Source: Bisbaumannia salifodinae (GTDB lineage Bacteria; Pseudomonadota; Gammaproteobacteria; Pseudomonadales; Halomonadaceae). From it: 64,000 nt of DNA. The stretch lies in assembly GCF_039522585.1 (NCBI RefSeq), contig NZ_BAAADR010000014.1; one strand, written 5' to 3'. Numbering within the stretch: position 1 is the stretch's first letter; the number at the start of each line of letters is the position of its first letter. Shown here piece after piece: positions 1 through 8,170 of this stretch. The position numbers were made by a program, and so were the translations under genes. The notes under the pieces were generated by a model, which worked only from the letters and a program-made list of their open reading frames with translations, did no database searches and had not been told where the DNA came from.

Positions 1-77
1 TAATCGGCCTCGTGATCGAAGACCATTCGCACGGCCCGCTGCCGCACCTCGGGGGAATATCGATTTGATGTGCTCAT
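1..77 (-). CDS. IS3-family transposase OrfA, N-terminal fragment
   Basis: Only the first 25 codons are inside the window: ATG at 77-75 followed by a peptide starting MSTSNRYSPEVRQRAVRMVF. This matches the opening of the helix-turn-helix OrfA of IS3-type transposases (R-Y/F-S-P-E-x-R-x-R-A-V-R-M-V). A GAGAGGATGGAG purine run precedes the ATG. In complete elements OrfA is joined to the DDE catalytic OrfB by frameshifting; neither the frameshift site nor OrfB can be seen here. Confidence 0.7.
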   Translation of the reverse strand, partial: MSTSNRYSPEVRQRAVRMVFDHEAD

Positions 78-127
78 GGCTCCATCCTCTCAAGGTTTGG
101 AGCCTCCGGGAATCCCGGGGCGGTTCA
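1..127 (-). mobile_element. End of an IS3-family insertion sequence
   Basis: The left edge of the window is the 5' end of an insertion sequence read on the minus strand. The minus strand from 127 begins TGAACCGCCCCGGGATTCCC, a GC-rich terminal sequence of the kind found at ends of IS3-family elements, and a transposase start codon follows 50 bases later. The element interrupts the large gene to its right, which reads into the IS and stops at 90. The other end and any target duplication lie outside the window. Family assignment rests on the terminal sequence and the first 25 residues of the transposase. Confidence 0.75.
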
Positions 128-2120
128 GAGTGTATTCCCGGTCAATCTCTTTAGGATCAACAAAACGGATATCACTTTCGTACGCCTCGCGGGGTGTATC
201 CAGCAGGTGGCGCACCACCGGGCTTTCTTTCAGCGCCTCGGAACGGTCCACCAGATCTTTCCACATCAAATACTTGGCGAAGGAAAAATGCCCCAGCACG
301 GTCTCTTCGACCACTTCAAAGCCTGGCACATCCTTGATGGCACGGCGCACCCGATTCCAGATACCGGCCACATCCACACCACTTTCATCCTCGGGCAAGG
401 CACCACTGAGGCCATGAATCTCAATACCGAAGTCCTTTTTCAGCAATTCCAGCAAGGTAGTGTTGAAACGGGGCTCGTCATCATTGGCCACCATCTTCAC
501 ACCACTACGCACGGACTTCCGCTCCAGAGAGACCGGCAACAGAATCAGCGGCGCACGGTAGCGGCGATTATCCTTGTCCTGGGGTTTCCACAGCAGGAAA
601 CCCACAGCCAAAAACAGGGTATTGGCCCCCCCTTCTTTCAGCGATGTTTGTGCCTTGCGGTAAATCTCCACCGCCCGCTTATCCAGATCCTCCTGGGTGA
701 GATCTACCAGCACCTGTTTCTTGGCCAAGGCATCGCGGGCATAGACTTCTTTCAGCTCTTCGCCGGTACGCTGCCGATGAATATCCGAATCCTGGTCCTG
801 CGTCTTCAACTGCGGGAAAGGTGCAATAGAAATCCGCGCCCCAGTGGCCAACACGTCCTCCAACTCACCAGGATCATGGCATACCAACGTCAAACTGCTT
901 TTGCTGGGCTTCTGATTCAGCAGTGGATTACGTGCAGACAAGTCCAACAGCTTGCGCTGCCAACGCTCCAGACGGCCACCCGGGGTATCTTCCGGCACAT
1001 CTTCTTCAATATGCACTGGGGCCGACGGTAAATCTACCGGCGCAGCCTCAAGTCCCAGCTCGATAACGTCTTGAACTTCCTCCGCTTCGCCCAGCCCGGC
1101 AATCTCGGTTTTCAGGCTAATAGGATTGATGCGATGCGCACGCGCGCGACGGATATCGATAGCGGCGACAAATTCGTGATCCTTATCCAGAGAGACCTGC
1201 TTGATGCCGTCTTTCACCGCCTGGGAGAACGGCGGCGCAGGGTGGTTGGTCAGGAAGGTGGTTTCGATCAGGATCAGTTCTTTCAGCGGGATACGCTGGC
1301 GCAGGGTTTCTGCTTCGTCCACCACCACACTGGATAGATCCTCCTTATCCAGCCAAAGCCCCACCAGCGCATGGCCTTGGGTCAGAATCACCAGCGGGTT
1401 GAGTTGAGCCTGCTCCAGTGCTGCGGCAAACAGCAGGGTGGTATCAAGGCAGGTAGCCACTTTCGAGCTTTCAATCTGGCTGGGGAGACGAATCTTCTGG
1501 CCATTGCTTTCGAAACTGGCCGGCGGCAGCGCATAGCCCACCTGCATCTTCACGATGGCGGAATAAATGGCCGACGCCATGAGCCACACCTGCTCACGGC
1601 TGCCGGAATCGTAGCCATTGATACTCCCCGACTTGCCCGCCTTGCGAAGAATCTGGCTGGCCTGGCCCAGCAAACGGTCCACCGCTGGGTCGTTCGGCGT
1701 ACAGAACGCAGCCAGCAGCTCAGGGATATAGGTAGCGCCACCCCACTCATTACAGGCAAGCAATTCAACGGGAATCGCCAACTCAGCAAGGCACTGCTCA
1801 CCCTGAGTGACCCGAACCGTTACCGTCCCACGCATGGATTCCGTCAAGCCCAGCAGGAAACCGCCATCCAGCTCCAGATCACGATCCTTCATGCCCAAAA
1901 GGCCACCCGCCGCAAGTCGATCCACCGTCCAGGTCTTCGACTTCACAAACGCCGGAGATGCTTCCAACTTCACAGTCAGATCAGACAGATCCTGCTCTTC
2001 ATCCAGATTCTCGATCTGCAATTCCCGAAGCACCGCGTAGGCGCTCTGGTGGCAGGCGAAGTTAATTTTTTCCACCAAGGTGGTGTGGATTTTTATTTTT
2101 GATGCATCCTGGTCTGACAT
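90..2120 (-). pseudogene. DUF4011 helicase-type (probable defence) protein, truncated by IS
   Basis: The 676-residue reading frame resembles the N-terminal third of very large (about 1,900-2,000 residue) DUF4011/helicase/Vsr-like nuclease/DUF3320 proteins, some of which are reported as single-gene anti-phage systems. The N-terminal beta-rich part carries NEWGG and NDPAVDRLL motifs, a transglutaminase-like segment contains ATCLDTTLLFAAALEQA (about residues 222-238), and the DUF4011 core begins at RWQRKLLDLSARNPLLN (about residue 388). The helicase and nuclease parts are missing: the coding sequence runs into the IS end at 127 and its last residues (RPGIPGGSKP) are IS-encoded. The start at 2120 has a purine-rich AAGGAG immediately upstream. 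Function is presumably lost unless the rest persists beyond the IS. Confidence 0.75.
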
Positions 2121-2210
2121 ACTCCTTCCCTCTCAATAGATATTCCATATTTTCACTGATTATCACTTAGCAACAGACAAGAGATATATTTCCACTCCAA
2201 AAGGCTATGA

Positions 2211-3144
2211 CTAAGCAGCCCTACTTTTAAACTCATCATGCCATTCGATCAGCTTAGTCATGGCTGCATCTAGCATCTCAGAGTCAGGAATTTCAACGGG
2301 AGATTTATCAGATTGGCCATGTTCGAAACTGGAAAAGTTATCCATACAGCCGCCTTCATGTGGAATTAGATGGCATGATTCCAGTTCAATATTTTTAACG
2401 CGTTTGAAAGCGCCATGCTCATAAAGAGCAATAGCTCTTATATTACCAGAAAACACGATAAGGCTTAATTCATCGCAACCTTCACTACTGCCTTTGACTT
2501 TGGTTTTCTCTAGCAATGTTTTACCGACACCTAAGCCCCTTTATTTTTCCTCAACGCTCATAGCATCTAGAAAACAACTTCCCTCAACCCTGTTGGAATA
2601 GAATTCACCTCTCCAGGCGATCCGCTGGGAGGAAGTTCACTAGCTCTTCGGTTATTCGGTTATTCGGTTATTCAGTTATTCAGTTATTCGGTTATTCAGT
2701 TATTCGGTTATTCGGTTATTCAGTTATTCAGTTATTCAGTTATTCAGTTATTCAGTTATTCAGTTATTCAGTTATTCAGTTATTCAGTTATTCAGTTATT
2801 CAGTTATTCAGTTATTCAGTTATTCAGTTATTCAGTTATTCAGTTATTCAGTTATTCAGTTATTCAGTTATTCAGTTATTCAGTTATTCAGTTATTCAGN
2901 GGTACTCTGCAGGATATGACAGCGGCATACCTACTATTTTTCGATCAGGTTCAGCGACGATACGGCTGCGCAATGCATGTGGATATTCATATTATTCCAA
3001 TCCATTAGATAGGAATTGAAAAGCTGACAACCCAGGTACTAAGTCATGGGATAGGTATTCCACCACGCCATCTGAGGCTATATAATCCAGCTCAGCTATA
3101 CGCAGACTATACCCTCTCTTCCCTGGCCTATAGTTCAAATTAAT
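2211..3144 (-). pseudogene. GNAT acetyltransferase pseudogene split by octamer repeat (integron cassette)
   Basis: Reading the minus strand, an N-terminal part (3144-2901) translates as INLNYRPGKRGYSLRIAELD and continues to VGMPLSYPAEY. A C-terminal part (about 2650-2211) gives ITEELVNFLPADRL, then SCFLDAMSVEEK, the acetyl-CoA motif RGLGVGKTLLEK and finally NIRAIALYEHGAFKRV and IPHEGGC. Together these match one ordinary GNAT enzyme end to end. The gene is dead: TAA stops at 2992-2994 and 2541-2543, a one-base frameshift just after LPADRL, no ATG at the start (ATT or TTG only), and a 248-base octanucleotide expansion exactly between PAEY and ITEEL. It directly follows an attC site and starts about 40 bases inside the next cassette boundary. 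Confidence 0.8.
2651..2899 (+). repeat. Octanucleotide tandem repeat GTTATTC(A/G), about 31 copies
   Basis: Thirty-one consecutive 8-base units run from 2651 to 2898. The first units end in G or A and the later ones are all GTTATTCA. The array ends at an undetermined base (N at 2900). Read on the minus strand the unit is TGAATAAC, which grows out of the codons ATA ACC GAA of the surrounding acetyltransferase gene, so the array appears to have expanded by slippage within coding sequence. There are no spacers, so it is not CRISPR. True copy number is uncertain because of the N. Confidence 0.95.
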
Positions 3145-3180
3145 TTCTTATCCTAGACCAGTGCGCTTGGCTGCATATTC

Positions 3181-3264
3181 ATATAACGCCCCAAGCAGGG
3201 GCATATTTTGCGTTTTGAGCGCAGCGAAGCAAAATATGTCCCACTGCCTTGGATTGTTATCTGC
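3181..3264 (-). other. Integron attC recombination site
   Basis: On the minus strand the sequence starts GCAGATAAC at 3264, has a long imperfect hairpin (CATATTTTGC at 3202-3211 pairs with GCAAAATATG at 3229-3238, extended by GGGG/TCCC) and ends GGGGCGTTATATG at 3180. The AAC...CCAAGGCAG and CTGCTTGGGGCGTT arms are the inverted R and L boxes of an attC. Decisively, its R'' box GCAGATAAC is the exact complement of GTTATCTGC at 3871-3863, the proposed start of the same cassette, which is the rule for integron cassettes. Length about 80 bases is typical. Confidence 0.8.
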
Positions 3265-3285
3265 CCCGAAGTCATGTGCTATGTG

Positions 3286-3846
3286 CTATAGATTGGCGAA
3301 TTTTTTAATCTGGTTGCTAATGAGTAGCTGCAACTTTTCCTGCTCAGTTATTAGCTCCTCGTAAGCCTCAGCATGGCTGTATTCGCCTATATCGAAGGAA
3401 TCCTCGATTTCACGATCTCTTACCTTGTACGTTTCTAGCGCTGAGATCAAATCCTTTGACAGCAACGGCCTATACGCATGAAGGCATTCAATGACTTTTT
3501 TAGAAAACGATTTCAAGTGGCTAAAATCTATATCTCGATGCTCCTCCTCCGGGAGCTGACTCATGTCTGCATAAGAATTTTCGCATAGTTTTCTCGTCTC
3601 CTCCGTAAGATGAGCCAGAGTAGCGGAAAGCTGGATAAGTATATCCTTCCTAATATCCCACTCCCTTTCTTCCTTTTGATGCTTTACAGAGCTTTGGTGT
3701 ATATATAGAGCTATTACAGCTGAAATCGCAATAACCACGTTGGGAATGAGCGTATATGAAACTTCCTCACCGAATATATCGAAAGCCAATACTCCGGCAG
3801 TAGCGAGTGAAATGCCTAATAAGATACCCGTTAAAAAAGTGATCAA
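3286..3846 (-). CDS. Cassette-encoded membrane protein of unknown function
   Basis: The 186-residue protein has two hydrophobic segments (about residues 3-23 and 31-50) followed by a charged, mostly helical cytoplasmic part, probably coiled coil, rich in Glu and Lys. I do not recognise a family. The start is TTG at 3846, chosen because AGGAG sits seven bases upstream. The gene lies 24 bases inside a proposed cassette that begins at 3870 and ends with the attC at 3187, so gene and attC fill a 684-base cassette in the normal way. Base composition is much more AT-rich than the rest of the window, as is usual for cassette genes. Confidence 0.75.
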   Translation of the reverse strand: MITFLTGILLGISLATAGVLAFDIFGEEVSYTLIPNVVIAISAVIALYIHQSSVKHQKEEREWDIRKDILIQLSATLAHLTEETRKLCENSYADMSQLPEEEHRDIDFSHLKSFSKKVIECLHAYRPLLSKDLISALETYKVRDREIEDSFDIGEYSHAEAYEELITEQEKLQLLISNQIKKFANL

Positions 3847-3862
3847 AGACAGACTCCTGCGA

Positions 3863-4053
3863 GCAGATAACAGGTGTTAGACGGCGCGCTCTATGATTGG
3901 ATCAACGTGCCGTCACGATTGTCCAGCAAATACAGCCTACCACTCAGCACCTAACCAATTTATTTTAAAATTAATTAATTATAGCTCGTCTACCTATGCA
4001 GGATTCGCATGCTTGCGTGTTTTTCCAGGGCTAATAACACTGCATGTACGCCC
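3863..4053. other. Probable attI/cassette insertion region
   Basis: This stretch lies between the divergent integrase remnant and the first cassette. The core GTTATCTGC (minus strand, 3871-3863) is the cassette junction, and GTCTAAC just beside it (3882-3876) fits the inverse core RYYYAAC. An AT-rich patch at about 3957-3983 could hold the integrase or cassette promoters, but no clear -35/-10 pair was found. Position between intI and cassette 1, with genes facing apart, is the standard attI layout; the exact attI limits cannot be set. Confidence 0.5.
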
Positions 4054-4182
4054 ATGCCCAAAGAGGTCCACCGTCTGGATACTCACAACAGGCCCCCGAA
4101 GCTGATGAATCGGGTGAAGGCCACCATGAGGGTGAAACGCTACAGCCTGCGTACGGAGAAGGCCTGCTTCAACTGGGTTTCT
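4054..4182 (+). pseudogene. Integron integrase (IntI) N-terminal remnant
   Basis: From the ATG at 4054 the translation is MPKEVHRLDTHNRPPKLMNR followed by VKATMRVKRYSLRTEKACFNWV. The R-YSLRTE-A-W pattern is the characteristic core-binding N-terminus of integron integrases (compare YSLRTEQAYVHW). Similarity stops near 4182, although an open frame continues to 4356 with unrelated residues; the catalytic domain with its Arg, His and Tyr boxes is absent. The gene points away from the cassette array, as intI does. It could instead be another tyrosine recombinase, but the adjacent attC supports IntI. Confidence 0.7.
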
Positions 4183-4493
4183 TTATCGCCTGTTAAAGCA
4201 ATCTCCTATTACCCCAGCGTCAATGGCCTTCTATATCGCTGGCTAAGACAGGCGCCTGCAGGAGGTTGCCGGTGGTACAAGAATATTGCTGCATTCAGGC
4301 ACGCTACCGCCCCTACCTGGGCATGTCGCGATGACATCCTGCCATCCATGCGGTAGTCCCTGCGTGCCGCGATGTTCCACTCCCTGGCCCTCTTCCGGGG
4401 TCTCGATCATCCAGCCTATGCGAGGCCCCTGGTCGATGCAAAGTCGAGTTTGCTCAAAGGCATAGCTCCTGCATCCCGGGGCTCGCTTATCGT
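4183..4493. other. No recognisable gene
   Basis: This 311-base stretch follows the integrase remnant. It has open frames on both strands, but none has a convincing start, ribosome site or recognisable motif. It probably holds debris from the loss of the integrase gene. Confidence 0.4.
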
Positions 4494-4964
4494 TTAGCGT
4501 TCCAGGTCCAGGCGGCGGTGCCAGTCGGCGATGCTCTCCTCCGGGTAGCCGGCGAAGCACTTGTCGGTGTCTCTGGCCTCGACTTCCACCCAACTGGCCT
4601 TGCTGTCCAGCAGCAGGTGGACCCGCTCGGGCGGGATCGGCAGCTCAGTGTCGATGGCCGAAGCGAAGGGGTGTACCAGCTCCGGCCAGCGGGGATCGAA
4701 GACCCACAGCGCCGAGGCGCAGTGACGGCAGAAGTGACGCTCGCCGGGGCTGGTCTCGCCGTCGATCACCACCCGGTAAATTCCCTTGTGTTCGGCGCCC
4801 TCGACCTCGAGGGTCGCGGCGTGCCCGCTCAGGTTGATGGCGTAGCCGCCACCCCCGGCGGTCTTGCGGCAGATGGAGCAGTAGCAGCGCTGGTAGGGAT
4901 AGGGGTGCGGCGACTCGACGCTAAAGCGCACCGCGCCGCAGTGACAGGAACCCTGGAGTCGCAT
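4494..4964 (-). CDS. GFA/CENP-V family zinc protein
   Basis: A 156-residue protein of the GFA family (glutathione-dependent formaldehyde-activating enzyme-like fold). It has the zinc ligand clusters GSCHCGAVRF (residues 4-13), RCYCSICRK (about 31-39) and HFCRHCASALW (about 78-88). These proteins bind structural and catalytic zinc and often act on thiol adducts, but substrates are generally unknown. The start at 4964 is preceded by AAAAGGAGATAG; an in-frame extension to 5210 exists but lacks the family's usual beginning. It diverges from the LysE gene at 5116. Confidence 0.85.
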   Translation of the reverse strand: MRLQGSCHCGAVRFSVESPHPYPYQRCYCSICRKTAGGGGYAINLSGHAATLEVEGAEHKGIYRVVIDGETSPGERHFCRHCASALWVFDPRWPELVHPFASAIDTELPIPPERVHLLLDSKASWVEVEARDTDKCFAGYPEESIADWHRRLDLER

Positions 4965-5115
4965 GGGGCTATCTCCTTTTCGATGAGGGATTACCGTCTC
5001 CAGTCTAGAGCTTCTCCGACGACCATCGGCGCTCGCCCAGGGCAATTTTGTGCAATACCGGGAACGCACGGGCGGCCAGACTCGGGGCATCGCTTGCTCT
5101 TCGAGGAGGAACCCC

Positions 5116-5706
5116 ATGAGCCTGTCCCTGATCCTGCCGATGTCGGCCTTCGCCCTGGCCGCTTCCATCTCTCCTGGCCCGGTCAACCTGGTCTGCCTGA
5201 GCAGCGGCACCCGCTACCCCATCCCCCGGGGGCTGGTCTTCGTCACCGGGGCGACCCTGGGCTTTCTCGTGCTATTTCTGGCCATCGGCCTGGGGCTCTA
5301 CTCGCTACTAGCGATGGTGCCGGGGCTGGAGACGGCCCTGCGCTGGGCGGGGGTGGCCTTCCTGCTTTACCTGAGCCTGCGGCTGTTTCGCGACGATGGC
5401 CGCCTGCCGGCAGACGACGGCCGACAGGCCCCGGGCTTTATGGCGGGGGCGCTGATGCAGTGGCTCAACCCCAAGGCCTGGCTGGCCTCGGCCTCTGGCA
5501 TCGGCGCCTATACCGGCGGCGACGTGGGCCAGCTCTGGCTCTTCGCCGCCCTCTACCTGCCCATCTGCTGGCTCTCCCTGGGCAGTTGGGTCTATGCCGG
5601 GGCCTTCCTGCGCCGCCATGTGCAGCGTCCCGGGGTGCTGGTCGCCATCAACCGCAGCCTGGCGCTGCTGCTCGCCGCCAGCTGCGTCTATCTGCTGATC
5701 GATTGA
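5116..5706 (+). CDS. LysE/RhtB family amino-acid exporter
   Basis: A 196-residue inner-membrane protein with about six transmembrane helices. The signature SPGPVNLVCLSSG near residue 18 is the SPGP motif of the LysE/RhtB superfamily, and QWLNPKAWLAS near residue 115 is the second conserved motif. Family members export amino acids or related metabolites. The start at 5116 has GAGGAGGA six bases upstream. Its last 19 bases overlap the end of the convergent GNAT gene. Confidence 0.88.
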   Translation: MSLSLILPMSAFALAASISPGPVNLVCLSSGTRYPIPRGLVFVTGATLGFLVLFLAIGLGLYSLLAMVPGLETALRWAGVAFLLYLSLRLFRDDGRLPADDGRQAPGFMAGALMQWLNPKAWLASASGIGAYTGGDVGQLWLFAALYLPICWLSLGSWVYAGAFLRRHVQRPGVLVAINRSLALLLAASCVYLLID

Positions 5707-6209
5707 TCGGCGTCTGCCCCCGATGCGACGAAGTCGCGGCGCATAATGGTCACCGCCTCGCCGCGATAGTCGCGTTCTTCCTGGTCACGCCAACCCAGGC
5801 GCCGGTAGAGGGGTTGCTGATCCGGGGTGTAGAGGTAGAAGTGGCCGTGCCCCTGGGCGCAGGCCTCTTCTTCCACGCGCTGAACCAGCCGCGAGGCGAT
5901 GCCCCGGCCCCGCCACTCGGGCAGCACGAAGACCGAGGCCAGCCAGGGCGTCAGGTCGCGGCGATCGCTCATGTCGTCGGCCACCAGGCAGGCCGTGCCC
6001 ACCGGGGTGTCGCCGTCCAGGGCGGCGAACACCGAGGGCACCCCGGCCGGGCCGCACTCCTCCCGCAGCAGGGCGATGGCGGTCTCGAGGCTACGGCCGG
6101 GGTGCAGATGCCCCCAGGCGTCGTGGGTCCATTCGGCCAGGGTGGCGACATGCGGCGAGTCGCCGCTCAGGCGCACGATGCGAATCCTTGCTTCCATCTC
6201 GGGGGACAT
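5688..6209 (-). CDS. GNAT family N-acetyltransferase
   Basis: A 173-residue single-domain acetyltransferase. The acetyl-CoA binding motif A is seen as VFVLPEWRGRGIASRLVQRV (about residues 93-112, R-G-R-G-I-A), and the C-terminal LYTPDQQPLYRRLGW matches motif B. The acceptor is unknown. The gene is convergent with the LysE exporter and the two overlap by 19 bases at their 3' ends. The first ATG is used, although its GAAGAGG box is unusually close; an internal ATG at codon 5 is possible. Confidence 0.82.
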   Translation of the reverse strand: MSPEMEARIRIVRLSGDSPHVATLAEWTHDAWGHLHPGRSLETAIALLREECGPAGVPSVFAALDGDTPVGTACLVADDMSDRRDLTPWLASVFVLPEWRGRGIASRLVQRVEEEACAQGHGHFYLYTPDQQPLYRRLGWRDQEERDYRGEAVTIMRRDFVASGADADQSISR

Positions 6210-6279
6210 CCTCTTCTCTGTGGTGGTGATTCAGGGGGCGGGCGAGCAACGCTGGCATTTGACCAATCCCCCCTGCCGA

Positions 6280-6777
6280 CTAGCCCCATAATGCACTGAT
6301 TTTCGCGGCCAGGTAGAGCCCCACCCCGAAAGACAGGTGCGCCACCAGGCTCCGGAAGCGAGCCTTGTTCGGCTGGGGCGTGCGGGAGGCCGCCAGGCCG
6401 GCACCGAAGGCCGGTTGCATGATCAAGAAGGGGACGACCACCGTGCCCACGCCGATGAACAGCGCCGGCCCCGGCGTGGGATCGGCCACCCACTCCGGCC
6501 CCCAGAGCCCGATCAGCAGCGCGGCGAACAGCATGCCGATGGCGTAGTGCGCCGTCCAACCGAGGGCCCGCTCCCCCGCCACCGGTGGCGCCGCCATGAT
6601 GGCCTCATGCCGAAAGCGCCCCCGAGGGAAGTGGCCAAGCCAGCGCCCGACCAGCGCATAATCGAGTGACGGCACCCCGAACAGGCGCCGCTGGAGCAGG
6701 GCCCAGAGGTCCATCACGGCCGTGGCGCCGAGGCCGATCACCGCGCCATGCCAGATGAATGCATGCATTCCGTTCAT
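6280..6777 (-). CDS. DUF2938 family membrane protein
   Basis: A 165-residue integral membrane protein with four predicted transmembrane helices, starting WHGAVIGLGATAVMDLWALL and containing GWTAHYAIGMLFA, typical of DUF2938. Function is unknown. It is divergent from a MerR-family gene, and a MerR-type promoter with an over-long 19-base spacer lies between them, so the MerR protein probably controls it. Confidence 0.8.
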   Translation of the reverse strand: MNGMHAFIWHGAVIGLGATAVMDLWALLQRRLFGVPSLDYALVGRWLGHFPRGRFRHEAIMAAPPVAGERALGWTAHYAIGMLFAALLIGLWGPEWVADPTPGPALFIGVGTVVVPFLIMQPAFGAGLAASRTPQPNKARFRSLVAHLSFGVGLYLAAKISALWG

Positions 6778-6812
6778 AATGACGAGCTATCCCTGTGTTG
6801 GCGAAAGCCGTC

Positions 6813-6843
6813 ACTCTACGAATTCAAGAGCACTTGAGGTCAA
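6813..6843 (-). promoter_or_regulatory. MerR-type promoter/operator for the DUF2938 gene
   Basis: On the minus strand TTGACC (6843-6838) and TAGAGT (6818-6813) are separated by 19 bases, the stretched spacing characteristic of MerR-activated promoters. Inside the spacer is an inverted repeat TCAAG (6824-6828) ... CTTGA (6833-6837). The site lies just upstream of the divergent MerR gene, whose coding sequence starts at 6846, so the regulator would also occlude its own start region. Confidence 0.6.
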
Positions 6844-6845
6844 GC

Positions 6846-7253
6846 ATGAAGACGCTGGATATCGCCGAGGTCGCCCAACGTTCCGGTTTGCCGGCGTCGA
6901 CCCTGCGTTTCTACGAGGAAAAGGGGCTGATCCGCTCGACGGGGCGCCATGGCCTGCGGCGGCTGTTCGCGGAGAGTGTCCTGGAGCGACTGTCCCTGAT
7001 CGCCCTCGGTCAGGGGGCGGGCTTCACCCTGGAGGAGATGGCCGAGATGTTCGGTGCCGATGGCCGGCCGCCTATCGACCGGGCCCGACTCCTCGAGCAG
7101 GCCGACGACCTGGATAAGCGCATTCGGCACCTGGTTAGGATGCGCGACGGCCTGCGCCATGTCGCGGCCTGCACGGCGCCGAGCCACCTGGAGTGCCCGA
7201 CCTTCCGGCGCCTGCTGCGGCATGCCGCCCGGCCGCCCCGGCGACGCCCATAA
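6846..7253 (+). CDS. MerR family transcriptional regulator
   Basis: A 135-residue regulator with the N-terminal winged-helix signature LDIAEVAQRSGLPASTLRFY (residues 4-23) and EEKGLI, followed by a dimerisation helix (ARLLEQADDLDKRIRHLVRM). The C-terminal effector region contains two cysteines (AACTAPSHLECPTFRRLL), spaced C-x8-C as in several metal- or thiol-responsive MerR proteins, but the inducer is not known. Start chosen at 6846 after a GAGG box. It is divergent from the DUF2938 gene and likely activates it. Confidence 0.85.
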   Translation: MKTLDIAEVAQRSGLPASTLRFYEEKGLIRSTGRHGLRRLFAESVLERLSLIALGQGAGFTLEEMAEMFGADGRPPIDRARLLEQADDLDKRIRHLVRMRDGLRHVAACTAPSHLECPTFRRLLRHAARPPRRRP

Positions 7254-7263
7254 GCGCCACCGA

Positions 7264-8097
7264 CTAGGACTCGAGTCGCGAGCGGCGGTACTGATCGGGG
7301 GTGGCGGCCACCAGACGCTTGAAGGTGCGCTGGAAGTGCGGCTGATCGCTGAAGCCGGCGCTCAGCGCCGCCTCGGCGATGGGTGTGCCGCGCTTGAGCT
7401 CCCGCTGCCCCAGTTGGACGCGGCGATTGATCAGGTAGGCGTGGGGCGTCAGTCCGAAGTGCTGCTTGAAGGCGCGGATCAGGTGCCCGGGGCTGTAGCC
7501 GGAACGCGCGCACAGGGTATCCAGGGAGACCTCCTCGGCGGCGTGGGCGTCCAGGTAGGCGGCCAGCTCACGCAGGGTGGCCGGCGGCAGCGGTCGCGGC
7601 TGGGCCGGCTGCCCCGCCAGGTGGTGCATCAGCGCCGTGAGGTAGTCGACCACCTCGCTCTGCTTGTCCAGCAGGTCGCGACTCGGGTCGAGCAGGGCAT
7701 CGGTCATGCGCAGGTAACCGTCGTACCACTCGGGGGCGGTGATCACCGCGGTGGGAATATCCTGCCATCGCGGCGCCTCGAGCAGCCCCGCCCCATGGCG
7801 CAGCGCGGTCAGCCAGTCGGTATCCACATAGAGCATGCGATAGGCCCAGGGCCGGTCGTCGATGGGGTTGCAGGCGTGGACCCACTCCGGGTTCATCAGC
7901 ACCAACTGACCGGCCTGGATATGATGGCGCGCCTCCCGGTAATGGAAGGTACTCTCCCCGGCGGTCACGGCACCCAGCGACCAGTGCCGATGGCTATGGG
8001 GCGCGTAGCAGACCTTGCGGCCGTCCTCGACCCGGCGCAGCTCCAGGTGCGGCAGGCGTGCATCGCGCCAGAAGCGGGGTCGGCTGGGTTCCGTCAT
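7264..8097 (-). CDS. AraC family transcriptional regulator
   Basis: A 277-residue protein with an N-terminal cupin-like sensing domain (YAPHSHRHWSLGAVTAG near residue 27, GQLVLMNPEWVHACNP) and a C-terminal AraC DNA-binding domain with two helix-turn-helix units (LCARSGYSPGHLIRAFKQHF and ALSAGFSDQPHFQRTFKRL). This arrangement is common in regulators of amino-acid exporters and related genes, but the target is not evident. The ATG at 8097 follows GGAAGAGACC; a longer in-frame version to 8187 would overlap the upstream gene. It lies 73 bases downstream of the DUF1176 gene on the same strand. Confidence 0.85.
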   Translation of the reverse strand: MTEPSRPRFWRDARLPHLELRRVEDGRKVCYAPHSHRHWSLGAVTAGESTFHYREARHHIQAGQLVLMNPEWVHACNPIDDRPWAYRMLYVDTDWLTALRHGAGLLEAPRWQDIPTAVITAPEWYDGYLRMTDALLDPSRDLLDKQSEVVDYLTALMHHLAGQPAQPRPLPPATLRELAAYLDAHAAEEVSLDTLCARSGYSPGHLIRAFKQHFGLTPHAYLINRRVQLGQRELKRGTPIAEAALSAGFSDQPHFQRTFKRLVAATPDQYRRSRLES

Positions 8098-8170
8098 GGT
8101 CTCTTCCTTCTCTGGACGACTCGAGTGGAGTGTACACTGCGGCGGCGACTCGCGAAGGGTGCGTGGAGGG

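Noticed and set aside
207..2102. Long plus-strand open frames opposite the DUF4011 gene
   Set aside because: They are antisense shadows with no ribosome site or recognisable domain, and the minus-strand frame has clear family motifs.
2150..2211. Second attC after the GNAT pseudogene
   Set aside because: No R or L boxes or hairpin and no complement of the cassette start GTTATATG could be found, so the end of the second cassette is not supported.
2651..2899. CRISPR-like array
   Set aside because: The 8-base units are directly adjacent with no spacers; it is a simple tandem repeat in a broken gene.
4243..4593. 116-residue minus-strand frame overlapping the GFA gene end
   Set aside because: It partly overlaps the GFA coding sequence in another frame and shows no family motif.
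4518..6299. 593-residue plus-strand frame spanning several genes
   Set aside because: It is an artefact of high GC: it runs across the GFA, LysE and GNAT genes in the wrong frame or strand.
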